Translations under genes and position numbers: made by a program
Assembly (NCBI RefSeq): GCF_020171655.1
Contig: NZ_JAIVAC010000001.1
Coordinates: 248,001 to 312,000 of the forward strand
Source: Exiguobacterium aestuarii
GTDB taxonomy: Bacteria > Bacillota > Bacilli > Exiguobacteriales > Exiguobacteriaceae
Length of the DNA: 64,000 bases
Direction: 5' to 3'
Shown here: piece after piece, positions 32,183-42,142 of the stretch
How the letters are laid out: each line of letters begins with the position of its first letter
Numbering within the stretch: position 1 is the first letter of the stretch
The notes under the pieces: model-generated
Databases searched by the model: none
Told to the model about the DNA's origin: nothing
What the model saw: only the letters and a program-made list of their open reading frames with translations

Positions 32183-32213
32183 AAGGTCACCTCTCTAAAA
32201 GGTGACCTTTCTG
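32183..32213 (+). terminator. hairpin after the ABC exporter
   Basis: AAGGTCACC / GGTGACCTT stem with a short T tract. Confidence 0.7.
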
Positions 32214-32279
32214 GCGTGATATGGGTGCTTCGTGGGTAAATACATATGGATGAACGAAAGAGAAGGAGGAAGATACACC

Positions 32280-33320
32280 ATGAAAGCTGTACAAGTCGTA
32301 GGATACGGAGATGTCGATCAACTCCAAGTGGTCGATATCCCAAAACCGACACCAAAAACTGGAGAAGTGCTGATCAAGGTACGCGCCTGTGCCATTAACA
32401 ATACAGAAATATGGATGCGAGAAGGGGCGTACGGAACTGGTGAGAAGTCAGGTTGGCGTCCGGAAGGCGTTCAGTTCCCGCGTATTCCGGGATCGGATAT
32501 CACAGGAGAAATCGTCGAGCTCGGGGATGGGGTCGACCAAGGGATGATGGGACGACACGTCGTCTTGTTCCCATTCACTTCGAGCGGTCCTGAACGAAAA
32601 GAACATTTGTCGGACGATATGTCCTTCATTGGGTCGGAATATGACGGAGGTTACGCAGAATATGTCGCCTGGCCGGCCGAACTTTGTTTTGATATGCCAC
32701 TTGATGATTTCGTCGAAAGTGCGGTCTTTTCCGTGAGTGGGCTTACAGCGTGGCATATGAATGAACAGTTACACATCCGTTCCGGTGAGACGATTGTCGT
32801 CACTGGTGCGAGCGGTGGCGTCGGTTCGCTCAACGTTCAAATTGCGGCGAATGTGTTCGGTGCGAAGGTGTTCGCCATCGTCGGTGATTTGAAGAATGAG
32901 AGAGAGTTAAAGGCGTTTGGGGCGACGGAAGTCTTTTCTTATCGTTCTGAGACGCTTGCTGAGGACATCATCGCTGCGAACGGTGGTCCGGTCGATGCGG
33001 TGCTTGATGTCGTTGGGGATGCTTTGTTTGATGTGTCTCTTCAAGTCTTGAAGAAGGGCGGGAAGTTCTGTATATCCGGTTCTGCTGGTGGACAGACGAC
33101 CCATCTCGATTTTCGGACACTCTACTTGAAGCATATCGCCATGTACGGGTCTGTACTCGGGACACGTCATGAGTTCGCTGAAATGTTGCGTTCGATTGCA
33201 GAAGGGAAGCTAAAACCGGTCATCGATCGGACGTTCCCGCTCGAAGAAGCGCGTGAGGCACAAACGTATTTCAAACAATCCGGTAAGTTCGGAAAGATCG
33301 TCTTGATTCCGAACACATAA
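32280..33320 (+). CDS. MDR-family zinc-type dehydrogenase / quinone reductase
   Basis: A 346-residue medium-chain dehydrogenase/reductase: GroES-like N-terminal part (KAVQVVGYGDVDQLQV, VRACAINNTEIWMREG, RIPGSDITGEIVELG) and a Rossmann domain with IVVTGASGGVGSLNVQIA. The four structural zinc cysteines of alcohol dehydrogenases are missing, pointing to the quinone oxidoreductase / zeta-crystallin side. The start at 32280 follows AGGAGGAAGATACACC. Converges on the YczE gene at a shared terminator. Confidence 0.85.
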   Translation: MKAVQVVGYGDVDQLQVVDIPKPTPKTGEVLIKVRACAINNTEIWMREGAYGTGEKSGWRPEGVQFPRIPGSDITGEIVELGDGVDQGMMGRHVVLFPFTSSGPERKEHLSDDMSFIGSEYDGGYAEYVAWPAELCFDMPLDDFVESAVFSVSGLTAWHMNEQLHIRSGETIVVTGASGGVGSLNVQIAANVFGAKVFAIVGDLKNERELKAFGATEVFSYRSETLAEDIIAANGGPVDAVLDVVGDALFDVSLQVLKKGGKFCISGSAGGQTTHLDFRTLYLKHIAMYGSVLGTRHEFAEMLRSIAEGKLKPVIDRTFPLEEAREAQTYFKQSGKFGKIVLIPNT

Positions 33321-33349
33321 AAAGAGAGGGGAGTGATCCCTCTCTTTTT
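33319..33349. terminator. bidirectional intrinsic terminator
   Basis: AAAGAGAGGG / CCCTCTCTTT with T5 on the plus strand and T5 on the minus strand. Confidence 0.9.
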
Positions 33350-34002
33350 CATGCAAATTTGACTTTCAGGCGATCGACGTAGGCGATGAACAGACGGAAG
33401 CGTTCCAACCAAAACTGGAAGAACGGACCGATGAGGAAGATGGATAGGACGGTACCGAAGAAAAGCGGTCCCCCGAGTGCCCAACCGATGAGACAAGCGA
33501 TCAGCTCCATCCAAGTCCGCATGGAACGGACGGACGTTTGAAAACGGTCTGCTAATGCGAGTGTTAGTCCATCTCGTGGACCAGCTCCATATCCGACGGC
33601 GACGTACAAACCGGCTCCCATCCCCATGACGAATATCCCGAACGTGAGCCAAACGACATTTACAAATAAGCCATCGAATGTTGGGAGCCATTGCTCGTTC
33701 AAGATCAGGTTCATAAATACCCCGACAAAGACCGCGTTGACGAGCGTGCCGAATTGAGGGCGGATTCGGTCGAGTATGTATTTGAACAGGACGAGTAGAA
33801 GTCCCACGCATAAGATGACAGTTCCGATTGAAATCGGAAGGTGGTGGGCAATCCCAATATGGAGGACGTCCCACGTAGAGACACCGAGATCTGCCGTGAT
33901 CATGATAGATGACCCGAGTGCGAGCAAGAACAGCCCGGTCATGAAAAGACCCCATTTGAAGAGAATACGTAAAAAGTGGATGGATCGGACTTGCACGAAC
34001 AT
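33349..34002 (-). CDS. YczE-family integral membrane protein
   Basis: A 217-residue protein with about five hydrophobic helices. The segments LGSSIMITADLGVSTWDVLHIGI and GAGLYVAVGYGAGPRDGLTLAL match the YczE/YitT-type small membrane family; in B. subtilis YczE affects bacillaene and surfactin phenotypes, with no known biochemical activity. ATG at 34002 is preceded by CGAGGCG. Monocistronic. Confidence 0.75.
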   Translation of the reverse strand: MFVQVRSIHFLRILFKWGLFMTGLFLLALGSSIMITADLGVSTWDVLHIGIAHHLPISIGTVILCVGLLLVLFKYILDRIRPQFGTLVNAVFVGVFMNLILNEQWLPTFDGLFVNVVWLTFGIFVMGMGAGLYVAVGYGAGPRDGLTLALADRFQTSVRSMRTWMELIACLIGWALGGPLFFGTVLSIFLIGPFFQFWLERFRLFIAYVDRLKVKFA

Positions 34003-34062
34003 CGCCTCGTTTCCATGAAATGATTGATTTATCTTAGCACATTCGATTTGAAAACATGAAAA

Positions 34063-34092
34063 AAACGCCTCAGCTTGTTAGCTGAGACGCTA
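34063..34092 (-). terminator. terminator of the 36-residue peptide gene
   Basis: On the minus strand GCGTCTCAGCT-AACA-AGCTGAGGCG is followed by T7; it lies directly after the stop at 34096. Confidence 0.9.
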
Positions 34093-34095
34093 GAT

Positions 34096-34206
34096 TCATT
34101 TCTTCGGTGATTTCTTTGCTTTGTTCTTTTTATAGTAATCGTAGACGAACGGTGCGACCGCCGTCGCGATTTTGATTAATGTTCCCATTTTGCCTTTCTT
34201 AGCCAT
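34096..34206 (-). CDS. 36-residue basic peptide
   Basis: ATG at 34206, preceded by AAAGGGGTG at good spacing, opens a frame of 36 codons. The product starts MAKKGKMGTLIKIATAVAP and continues FVYDYYKKNKAKKSPKK: a short amphipathic or hydrophobic stretch (residues 9-25) between lysine-rich ends, net charge strongly positive. A strong terminator follows the stop, so the unit looks like a complete small gene. No family recognised; it could be a membrane-associated peptide. Confidence 0.6.
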   Translation of the reverse strand: MAKKGKMGTLIKIATAVAPFVYDYYKKNKAKKSPKK

Positions 34207-34338
34207 TATGTTGCACCCCTTTCTCTTCTAGAACAATATATTCCACACAAATTGATTTTAAAAACATATCTCTAGCACATTCTATTCATATGGACTGCAT
34301 ATAAACCCATCATACTAAGGAGTGGAGGAGGTCTATTC

Positions 34339-35553
34339 ATGAAAACAATCATTTGGTACCAAAACGATTTACGTGTCGATGATCATTTGCCCCTCGAGGA
34401 AGCATTGCGTCATGATGATCCGATTGAAGGTCATTATTTTATCAGTCCAAAACAACTTGTCGAAAATCGTTATGGCGTCATTCCGCTCGGGAGCGAACGA
34501 CTCCATTTCTTGAAAGAATCGTTAGAGGATGTGGCCGGTTCATTGGATGCGCTCGGGATCCCGTTTTTTGTCCATGTCGGACATCCGCTCGAAACGCTCG
34601 ACCCGACCGACCGTCTCTTGTTTCAACGGGCCATCGGGTACAATGAACGCCGGCGTGAAGAAGAGGTGATGAAAAAGTGGAAAGGGGAGTACGAGGCGTT
34701 CGGTGGATTCACGTTATTGGAAGAGGATGACATCCCGTTTGAGAAAATGCCGTTTCTCTTTACGGAGTTCCGAAAAAAGGTCGAATACGATGTCCGTCCT
34801 CGTGAACTGATTTCTCGAAAGGCGACTGCTGCCACACGCGAGGTGACGTTCCCGTTTCCGGTTCAAAAAGTCGAGCAAGACCCGAGGACAGCATTTCCGT
34901 TTAAAGGTGGCGAACTGGCTGCGAAGCGTCGGTTGAATGATTATTTGTCCGTACCGATTCGCACATATAAAGAGACGAGGAATGGGTTTGGAGTCGATGA
35001 CTCGACGAAGCTGTCTGCGTATTTGGCGAACGGGTCATTATCGCCACGACGGGTATTCTTTGAACTTGAAGCGCATGAACGAACGCACGGAGTGAACGAA
35101 TCGACCTACTGGCTTTACTTTGAACTGTTGTGGCGTGAATTTTTCCAATGGGTTGCTCTCGAACAAGGGAAGAAATTGTTTCGGTCACAAGGTATCCGGT
35201 CGAAGCGAAAAGACTGGCGCGTTGAGGCGGATGTCATTGAAAAGTGGCGACGGGGAGAGACGGGCGTCGATTTCGTTGATGCGTTTATGCGCGAATTGAA
35301 TGCGACGGGTTGGATGTCCAATCGGGGACGACAAATCGTGGCCAATTATTTTGCCAAAGAGTTAAAGCAAGATTGGCGCTACGGGGCTGCCTACTTTGAA
35401 TCGAAACTGATCGATTACGATGTCGCGAGCAATTGGGGGAATTGGGCGTACCAGGCGGGTGTCGGAAACGACTCACGCGACCGACGTTTCAACATCGATC
35501 GTCAACAGTTCACGTATGACCCAGATCGTGCGTTTCGTAACAAATGGTTGTGA
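34339..35553 (+). CDS. deoxyribodipyrimidine photolyase, DASH-cryptochrome type
   Basis: A 404-residue FAD photolyase-like protein. The N-terminal alpha/beta domain (TIIWYQNDLRVDDHLPLEEAL) binds the antenna cofactor; the linker FTEFRKKVEYDVRPREL is characteristic of the DASH group. The C-terminal FAD domain has YWLYFELLWREFFQW, FVDAFMRELNATGWMSNRGRQIVANYFAKELKQDWRYGAAYFES in parts, DYDVASNWGNWAYQAGVGNDSR and FNIDRQ. It should repair cyclobutane dimers, with ssDNA preference if DASH-like. The C-terminus is short. ATG follows GGAGTGGAGGAGG. Confidence 0.88.
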   Translation: MKTIIWYQNDLRVDDHLPLEEALRHDDPIEGHYFISPKQLVENRYGVIPLGSERLHFLKESLEDVAGSLDALGIPFFVHVGHPLETLDPTDRLLFQRAIGYNERRREEEVMKKWKGEYEAFGGFTLLEEDDIPFEKMPFLFTEFRKKVEYDVRPRELISRKATAATREVTFPFPVQKVEQDPRTAFPFKGGELAAKRRLNDYLSVPIRTYKETRNGFGVDDSTKLSAYLANGSLSPRRVFFELEAHERTHGVNESTYWLYFELLWREFFQWVALEQGKKLFRSQGIRSKRKDWRVEADVIEKWRRGETGVDFVDAFMRELNATGWMSNRGRQIVANYFAKELKQDWRYGAAYFESKLIDYDVASNWGNWAYQAGVGNDSRDRRFNIDRQQFTYDPDRAFRNKWL

Positions 35554-35584
35554 CCAAACTGTCACGAGAAGTCGGTGTTTCTCA

Positions 35585-35613
35585 TTGACTTCTTTTTACA
35601 GAAGCGCTATAGT
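35585..35613 (+). promoter_or_regulatory. 6S RNA promoter
   Basis: TTGACT (35585-35590), 17 bases, TATAGT (35608-35613), placing the start near 35620. Confidence 0.75.
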
Positions 35614-35619
35614 TAAATC

Positions 35620-35827
35620 AACAGATGGGATACCTGAGGTGTACGAGAGCCGCCTTCGTTATTTTGAGCCAACACTTTGAATACGGGAGACCGAACTGCT
35701 AACCAGATCAACTGCCTCATCACGTGCAGGAGGACTTGTGAAGGAAACGCTAGGTCACCCACCTGCATACGCAGGTTCAAAAGCAGGGCATCGTCACGGC
35801 ACTCCGGGCCCCATCGATTTTTTTGTA
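35620..35827 (+). ncRNA. ssrS: 6S RNA
   Basis: About 205 bases between the photolyase and tcdA genes. It has a sigma-A promoter and two complementary ends: GGATACCTGAGGTGT near the start and GCACTCCGGGGCC-like bases near the end form a closing stem as in known 6S RNAs. Conserved blocks also match: GAGAGCCGCC, TTTGAGCCAAC, and a GGCACTCCGG close. 6S RNA mimics an open promoter and sequesters sigma-A RNA polymerase. In B. subtilis the 6S-1 gene bsrA lies between aspS and the tcdA homologue yrvM, so synteny agrees. It ends in T7 (35819-35825). Confidence 0.85.
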
Positions 35828-35830
35828 AAT

Positions 35831-35853
35831 ACGTCGCGAGACGTCTTTTTTTT
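35831..35853 (+). terminator. second terminator after 6S RNA
   Basis: ACGTC-GCGA-GACGT followed by T8. Confidence 0.8.
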
Positions 35854-35909
35854 GATTATAATTCCGAGTAAAATAGTATGAGAAAATAGAATTAGTTGGA
35901 GGAAGAAAT

Positions 35910-36677
35910 ATGTTACACCAGTTTTCAAGAAATGAATTGGCCATCGGCTCTGAAGGCCTTGATGCTCTAAAGAATAAAACGGTCGCGATTTTAGGAATCG
36001 GCGGCGTCGGCTCGTTTGCGGCAGAGGCACTTGCGCGCAGTGGCGTCGGGCGCATCGTCCTCGTCGACAAAGATGACATCGACATCACGAACGTTAACCG
36101 TCAAATCCATGCATTATTGTCGACGGTCGGTCAACCGAAAGTCGAAGCGATGGGAAAACGTCTACTCGACATCAACCCGGACTTAGACCTCGTCCAATTG
36201 AAAATGTTTTATACAGAAGAGACATATGAGGAGTTCTTCGCTCAAAATATCGATTACGTCATCGACGCCTCAGATACGATTATTTATAAGATTCATTTAA
36301 TCGTGGAATGTAAGCGTCGCGGCATCCCGGTCATCTCGAGCATGGGGATGGCAAACAAGATGGACCCGACACGTATCAAAGTCGTCGACATTAAAGACAC
36401 GTCATACGACCCGATCGCGAAGATGGTCCGTACCCGTCTACGTAAAGAAAAAATCTACAAAGGTGTTCCGGTCGTCTTCTCTGACGAGTCTCCGATCGTG
36501 ACACGCGAAGACGTGAACGAAGTCGTCGGGAAGAAAGACGCTCCGATCCGCAAAGCGAAAATGCCACCGAGTTCGAACGCGTTCGTCCCATCGGTTGCAG
36601 GACTTGTGGCTGCCGGTTACGTCATTAACGATTTGCTCGAAAAAGCGGGCGTCGAAATCAACCGCATCCAAAAATAA
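35910..36677 (+). CDS. tcdA: tRNA threonylcarbamoyladenosine dehydratase TcdA
   Basis: An E1-like (ThiF/MoeB) ATP-dependent enzyme of 255 residues that cyclises t6A37 to ct6A in tRNA. It begins with HQFSRNELAIGSEGL, has the nucleotide loop AILGIGGVGSFAAEALARSGVGRIVLVDKDDID (split), NVNRQIHAL, VIDASDTI and the family-typical DPTRIKVVDIKDTSYDPIAK. B. subtilis YrvM is the counterpart. ATG follows GGAGGAAGAAAT. Monocistronic. Confidence 0.93.
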   Translation: MLHQFSRNELAIGSEGLDALKNKTVAILGIGGVGSFAAEALARSGVGRIVLVDKDDIDITNVNRQIHALLSTVGQPKVEAMGKRLLDINPDLDLVQLKMFYTEETYEEFFAQNIDYVIDASDTIIYKIHLIVECKRRGIPVISSMGMANKMDPTRIKVVDIKDTSYDPIAKMVRTRLRKEKIYKGVPVVFSDESPIVTREDVNEVVGKKDAPIRKAKMPPSSNAFVPSVAGLVAAGYVINDLLEKAGVEINRIQK

Positions 36678-36714
36678 AACGACGCTGGCTCATTTCGAGT
36701 CGCGTCGTTTTTCC
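36676..36714. terminator. bidirectional intrinsic terminator
   Basis: AAAACGACGC / GCGTCGTTTT with inner GGCTC/GAGTC; T5 on the plus strand. It covers the converging rarA stop region. Confidence 0.85.
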
Positions 36715-38006
36715 CAATAATCGAGCCGTTTTTGAATCTGTTGCTCGAATCCACGTGGTGTCGGTTTATAGTAGGTTGGTCGTTTACGGGCTAAGTTTTC
36801 TGGCCAGTAGTTTTGAGGGACGAACCCATCTTTTTCATCGTGTGGGTATTTGTATCCGACCCCGTTTCCGAGTTCGCGAGCTCCTGGACTATGAGCGTCA
36901 CGGAGATGTACGGGGACAGGTCCACCCTCGACTGTCCGGACGTGATGGAGTGCCTTATCGATGGCGGTGATGACCGCATTTGATTTTGGTGAGGTCGCCA
37001 AATAGAGAACGGCTTCTGCAATCGGGATGCGGGCTTCCGGGAAGCCGATGTATTCGCTCGCTCGAGCCGCCGCATCCACGATGAGTAGTGCGTTCGGATC
37101 ACTCATTCCGATATCTTCGGCGGCATGGACGTAAAGGCGACGCATGATGAAGCGCGGCGATTCGCCAGCCTCGATCATGACGGCTAACCAGTATAGCGCC
37201 GCATCGGGGTCCGACCCACGAATCGATTTGATAAACGCCGAGATGACGTCGTAATGTCGGTCACCCGTCTTATCGTATTTGATCGACTTTTGTTGAATCG
37301 ATTCTTCCGCGACCTCGAGCGTGATGTGAATTTGTTCATCCACTTCTGGTGTTGTCAAGACGGCGAGTTCGAGTGCATTCAATAGGACACGGTAGTCACC
37401 ATCCGCCATTTTGATATAATGGTCAGCGGCAGCTTCATCCATCTTCACCGGGTAATTTCCGAGCCCACGTGAGTCGTGTAGCGCGCGCTCAAGGACGATC
37501 CGTAACTCCTCGGCACCAGGTGGCTCAAGCCGAAATACGGTTGCCCGTGACAAGAGGGCGGCGTTCACTTCAAAGCTTGGATTTTCGGTCGTCGCTCCGA
37601 TGAGGACGAGCTTTCCGGACTCAAGGGCAGGGAGGAGCGCATCCTGCTGAAGCTTGTTGAATCGATGGATCTCATCTAAAAAGAGAATCGTGCGCTCGTC
37701 CTCATAGTCAAACCGGGACTCCGCTTCACGAATGACGTTCCGCAACTCATCAAGTTTGGCTGTGACGGCGTTCAATTGGACAAATGTCGCTTTCGTGTAA
37801 TTCGAAATGACACGGGCGAGTGTCGTCTTCCCGGTGCCCGGTGGACCGTATAGGATAATCGTGCCGAGTCGGTCGGCTTCGATGGCACGGCGAAGTAGCT
37901 TGCCCTCACCGATGATATGGCGCTGTCCGATGACGTCATCTAACGTTTCGGGGCGCATGCGATTGGCGAGCGGTCCGCCATTCGATTGATGAAACAAATC
38001 AGGCAT
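36690..38006 (-). CDS. rarA: replication-associated recombination ATPase RarA (MgsA)
   Basis: A 438-residue AAA+ protein acting at stalled forks, related to clamp loaders. It shows [19 protein letters not shown], Walker [10 protein letters not shown], Walker [16 protein letters not shown], sensor 1 ([20 protein letters not shown]) and the C-terminal tetramerisation domain ([33 protein letters not shown]). Divergent from cymR, converging on tcdA, as in B. subtilis (yrvN). Confidence 0.95.
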   Translation of the reverse strand: MPDLFHQSNGGPLANRMRPETLDDVIGQRHIIGEGKLLRRAIEADRLGTIILYGPPGTGKTTLARVISNYTKATFVQLNAVTAKLDELRNVIREAESRFDYEDERTILFLDEIHRFNKLQQDALLPALESGKLVLIGATTENPSFEVNAALLSRATVFRLEPPGAEELRIVLERALHDSRGLGNYPVKMDEAAADHYIKMADGDYRVLLNALELAVLTTPEVDEQIHITLEVAEESIQQKSIKYDKTGDRHYDVISAFIKSIRGSDPDAALYWLAVMIEAGESPRFIMRRLYVHAAEDIGMSDPNALLIVDAAARASEYIGFPEARIPIAEAVLYLATSPKSNAVITAIDKALHHVRTVEGGPVPVHLRDAHSPGARELGNGVGYKYPHDEKDGFVPQNYWPENLARKRPTYYKPTPRGFEQQIQKRLDYWEKRRDSK

Positions 38007-38066
38007 ACGTAACCATTCCTTTCGACAAACGTTTGTTCGATTAGTATAACAGAAGGAGACTTGAAG

Positions 38067-38474
38067 ATGAAAATATCTACAAAAGGCCGTTATGGCTTAA
38101 CGATCATGATTGCGTTGGCGCGAGAAACTGACAACAAACCGCTCAGCTTAAAGAAGATTGCGGCACGCCATGAGTTGCCGGAGCATTATTTAGAGCAATT
38201 GATTGGTCCACTCCGTAATGGGGGACTCGTCAAGAGCGTACGCGGCGCGTACGGTGGCTATCAACTCGTCAAACCGGCGGAAGAAGTGACGGCGGGTGAA
38301 ATCATTCGCTTACTCGAAGGACCGTTAGCCGTGGTCGAGGATTCTGAAGCAGATGATGCGGTGAAACGGAAACTTTGGGATAAAATCAAAGAAGCCATCG
38401 ATACCGTCCTTGACGAAACGACACTCGCCGATCTTGCCGAGGAAGAGTCAGACGGCTATATGTTTTATATTTAA
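38067..38474 (+). CDS. cymR: cysteine metabolism repressor CymR (Rrf2 family)
   Basis: A 135-residue Rrf2-type winged-helix regulator: MKISTKGRYGLTIMIALA, then the recognition helix region LSLKKIAARHELPEHYLEQLIGPLRNGGLVKSVRGAYGGY. No cluster-binding cysteines are present, which fits CymR, a repressor that responds to O-acetylserine through CysK. ATG 38067 lies eight bases after AAGGAG. It heads the cymR-iscS-mnmA-TPR run. A gene order match with B. subtilis supports the name. Confidence 0.9.
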   Translation: MKISTKGRYGLTIMIALARETDNKPLSLKKIAARHELPEHYLEQLIGPLRNGGLVKSVRGAYGGYQLVKPAEEVTAGEIIRLLEGPLAVVEDSEADDAVKRKLWDKIKEAIDTVLDETTLADLAEEESDGYMFYI

Positions 38475-38492
38475 GAACGAGGTGACCCTTAC

Positions 38493-39629
38493 ATGAACTA
38501 TTTTGATCACGCTGCGACGACACCGATGCGACCAGAAGTCCTCGAGGCGATGACCCCTTACTTTTTAGAGACATACGGCAATGCGTCGAGCATTCACGGG
38601 ATTGGGCGTAACGCCCGAGCGGCGCTCGACTCGTCACGTCGCGTCCTCGCGAAATGGATCGGTGCGTCACCGAACGAGATCGTCTTTACGTCAGGTGGGA
38701 CGGAGTCGGATAACTATGCCTTGTTCGGTGCGGCATATGCCCATCAGGAAAAAGGCAAACACATCATCACGACAAAAGTCGAGCACCATGCCGTTCTTCA
38801 TGCGATGGAACAGCTCGAGCGTGAGGGCTTCGAGGTCACGTATCTCGATGTCGATGCGTCGGGATCCGTCACTGTCGACGCCGTGCGTTCAGCCTTACGG
38901 GATGACACGATTCTCGTATCGGTCATGTACGGCAATAACGAAGTCGGGACGCGCCAACCGATTCAAGAAATCGGTGAGTTGTTACGAGACCATCACGCTA
39001 TTTTTCATACCGATGCGGTACAAGCGCTCGGGACAGAAATGATTGATGTAAAGGCGATTCATGTCGATTTATTGTCGGCGTCCGCACATAAAGTGAATGG
39101 ACCAAAAGGTATCGGTTTTCTTTTCATGAAAACAGGTGTAAAATTAGCGTCACGTTCTTTTGGTGGACAACAAGAACGTAAACGTCGAGCCGGCACGGAA
39201 AATGTTCCGGGTGCCGTCGGATTCCAAAAAGCAGCTGAACTCGTCATGGCAGAGCGTGAGGACCGAGTGGCTCTCTATGAGTCGCTCGATTTGGCACTAC
39301 GTCAGCGCCTTGACGAATTAGGCGTATCTTATGAGGTGAACGGATCAGATCGTTTACCTCACATCGTGAACCTATACCTTCCTGGAATTGACCTTGAACC
39401 CTTCCTCATCATGATGGATATGCGGGGCATGGCGATTTCAAGCGGAAGTGCCTGCACGGCAGGGTCGGTCGAACCGTCCCATGTATTGTCGGCGATGTAC
39501 GGGGATTCAGAGCGGACACGTCAGTCTGTTCGAATCAGTTTTGGCCACGGCAACTCGGTCGAGGACGCGAAACGGCTCGCGGAGCGACTACAAGAAGTCG
39601 TCTCGACATTTATGAACGGAGTGAGATAG
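38493..39629 (+). CDS. iscS: cysteine desulfurase IscS-type (YrvO)
   Basis: A 378-residue PLP enzyme with the PLP lysine in SASAHKVNGPKG, the TSGGTESDNYA loop and the catalytic cysteine in ISSGSACTAGS. It starts MNYFDHAATTPMRPEV. It immediately precedes mnmA (TAG then ATG with no gap), so it most likely supplies persulfide for 2-thiouridine in tRNA, as YrvO does in B. subtilis. Distinct from the nad-linked NifS at 2544. Confidence 0.93.
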   Translation: MNYFDHAATTPMRPEVLEAMTPYFLETYGNASSIHGIGRNARAALDSSRRVLAKWIGASPNEIVFTSGGTESDNYALFGAAYAHQEKGKHIITTKVEHHAVLHAMEQLEREGFEVTYLDVDASGSVTVDAVRSALRDDTILVSVMYGNNEVGTRQPIQEIGELLRDHHAIFHTDAVQALGTEMIDVKAIHVDLLSASAHKVNGPKGIGFLFMKTGVKLASRSFGGQQERKRRAGTENVPGAVGFQKAAELVMAEREDRVALYESLDLALRQRLDELGVSYEVNGSDRLPHIVNLYLPGIDLEPFLIMMDMRGMAISSGSACTAGSVEPSHVLSAMYGDSERTRQSVRISFGHGNSVEDAKRLAERLQEVVSTFMNGVR

Positions 39630-40751
<1,122 letters not shown>

Positions 40752-40761
40752 GGTGATTGAT

Positions 40762-41421
40762 ATGAACGCAAACGAACAAGGCATCCAAGCGATGCAACAA
40801 GGTGAATTCGAACAGGCAGCCAAACATTTCAATGAGGCGATTGAAGCGAACCCGACGGACCCGACTGGTTTCGTCAACATGGGGACGTTGCTTCAGGCGA
40901 TCAACGATTACGATCGTGCCGTCATCTTTTATGACAAAGCGATTGAACTCGATGGCTCGTTCGGTGCCGCGCATTATGCGAAAGGTGCCCTTGCCTATGA
41001 ACTCGAGCAATTGGAGACGGCAGAAGCGTCGCTTCGCCAAGCGCTCCTCTCGGGGATGGATGATGCCGATCTTCATTTCATGCTCGGCTTGACGTACAAA
41101 GCGATGGGTGACTTCGTTCGTGCGATGCCGCGCCTGCGTGAAGCGAAGAAACAATCGCCGGAAGACGTGGAAATCACGTTCCAATACGGACTTGCACTCG
41201 CACAAAGCGAACAGCTTGAAGAAGCGGTCGTCGCGTTAGAAGAGACGCTCGACCTCGATGCGAGCCATACGGATGCCCGTTACAACTTGGCAATCGCGTA
41301 TGCGTTCTTGGGTGACCAGGAACGGACGTATGCCGAACTTCAACGCGTCTTGGAGATGCAACCGGATCACGAACTCGCACGTGATGCCATCGCGAAGATG
41401 GACGCACTGCTCGGGAACTGA
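40762..41421 (+). CDS. tetratricopeptide repeat protein (YrrB-like)
   Basis: A 219-residue all-helical protein with about six TPR units (for example GEFEQAAKHFNEAIEANPTD, AINDYDRAVIFYDKAIELDG, EEAVVALEETLDLDASHTDAR). It is the counterpart of B. subtilis YrrB by position and type, a protein suggested to scaffold RNA-modification complexes. ATG 40762 follows GAGGTGATTGAT; a longer overlapping frame is not supported. Last gene of the cymR run. Confidence 0.88.
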   Translation: MNANEQGIQAMQQGEFEQAAKHFNEAIEANPTDPTGFVNMGTLLQAINDYDRAVIFYDKAIELDGSFGAAHYAKGALAYELEQLETAEASLRQALLSGMDDADLHFMLGLTYKAMGDFVRAMPRLREAKKQSPEDVEITFQYGLALAQSEQLEEAVVALEETLDLDASHTDARYNLAIAYAFLGDQERTYAELQRVLEMQPDHELARDAIAKMDALLGN

Positions 41422-41434
41422 TCTCTTGGATAGG

Positions 41435-41471
41435 AAAGTGCCATCGCAATGGAGCGATGGCACTTTTTTTG
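41435..41471. terminator. bidirectional intrinsic terminator
   Basis: Perfect 12-bp stem AAGTGCCATCGC / GCGATGGCACTT followed by T7. Confidence 0.93.
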
Positions 41472-41478
41472 ATGGCAA

Positions 41479-42027
41479 TTAAAGTTGTTTTGTCGTGATT
41501 TTGACGGGTTCCCCGGCGAAGTCGCCGTAGGCCTCGTCCATATTTTTCGTATACAGTTCGATGATGTTGTGGCTCGGGTCTTTAAAGTACGCCGAGCGTT
41601 CTTTCCCATTCTTTGTCTCGTCCTCGTCCCATGTCCGTAGTTTTACAGGCACATCGGTCTCATCTAGGATCTCGAGTGCCTTTTCAAACGACTCCATCGG
41701 AACGAAGAACGCACAGTGGACGTGGACCCCACCTTCATCATAGAGCGTGTCCCACTCGGTCACGTCCTGTTTTCGGTTCGCATCCTCTTCTTCTGTAAAG
41801 TTACGTTTTAGCCAAAGTCCTAGCCGCGTATTCCCTCCGATGTAGAGCCACGTTGCCCAAGGCTCGTTCGCTTGTTCTTGCGATTCACTTGGCTCGGCAT
41901 CGTCTCCGACCCATTGTTCGACGACGGGGAGACCTAATTTCTCAGACCAAAACGAAACGGCTTCTTCCATATCTGTCACTTCTAATACAAGTTCACATAA
42001 TCCGCTGACTGGAATTCGTTTACCCAT
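41479..42027 (-). CDS. VOC/glyoxalase-fold protein
   Basis: A 182-residue vicinal oxygen chelate protein with two beta-alpha-beta-beta-beta modules: LCELVLEVTDMEEAVSFWSEKLGLPVVE at the start and HCAFFVPMESFEKALEILDE followed by AYFKDPSHNIIELYTKN at the end. Such proteins include lyases, dioxygenases and resistance proteins; the substrate is not evident. Start chosen at ATG 42027 because AAGGAGGAG ends six bases before it; the frame to 42045 begins inside that site. Confidence 0.8.
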   Translation of the reverse strand: MGKRIPVSGLCELVLEVTDMEEAVSFWSEKLGLPVVEQWVGDDAEPSESQEQANEPWATWLYIGGNTRLGLWLKRNFTEEEDANRKQDVTEWDTLYDEGGVHVHCAFFVPMESFEKALEILDETDVPVKLRTWDEDETKNGKERSAYFKDPSHNIIELYTKNMDEAYGDFAGEPVKITTKQL

Positions 42028-42142
42028 ATATGACTCCTCCTTCACTATGTCATTCGAACAGTTCCCGCTTTCTTCAAATCAAAAACGCGACTAGCTGTCT
42101 CAATGTCGGGGAATGACAATGGATAGAAGGAGGTCGAATCGT

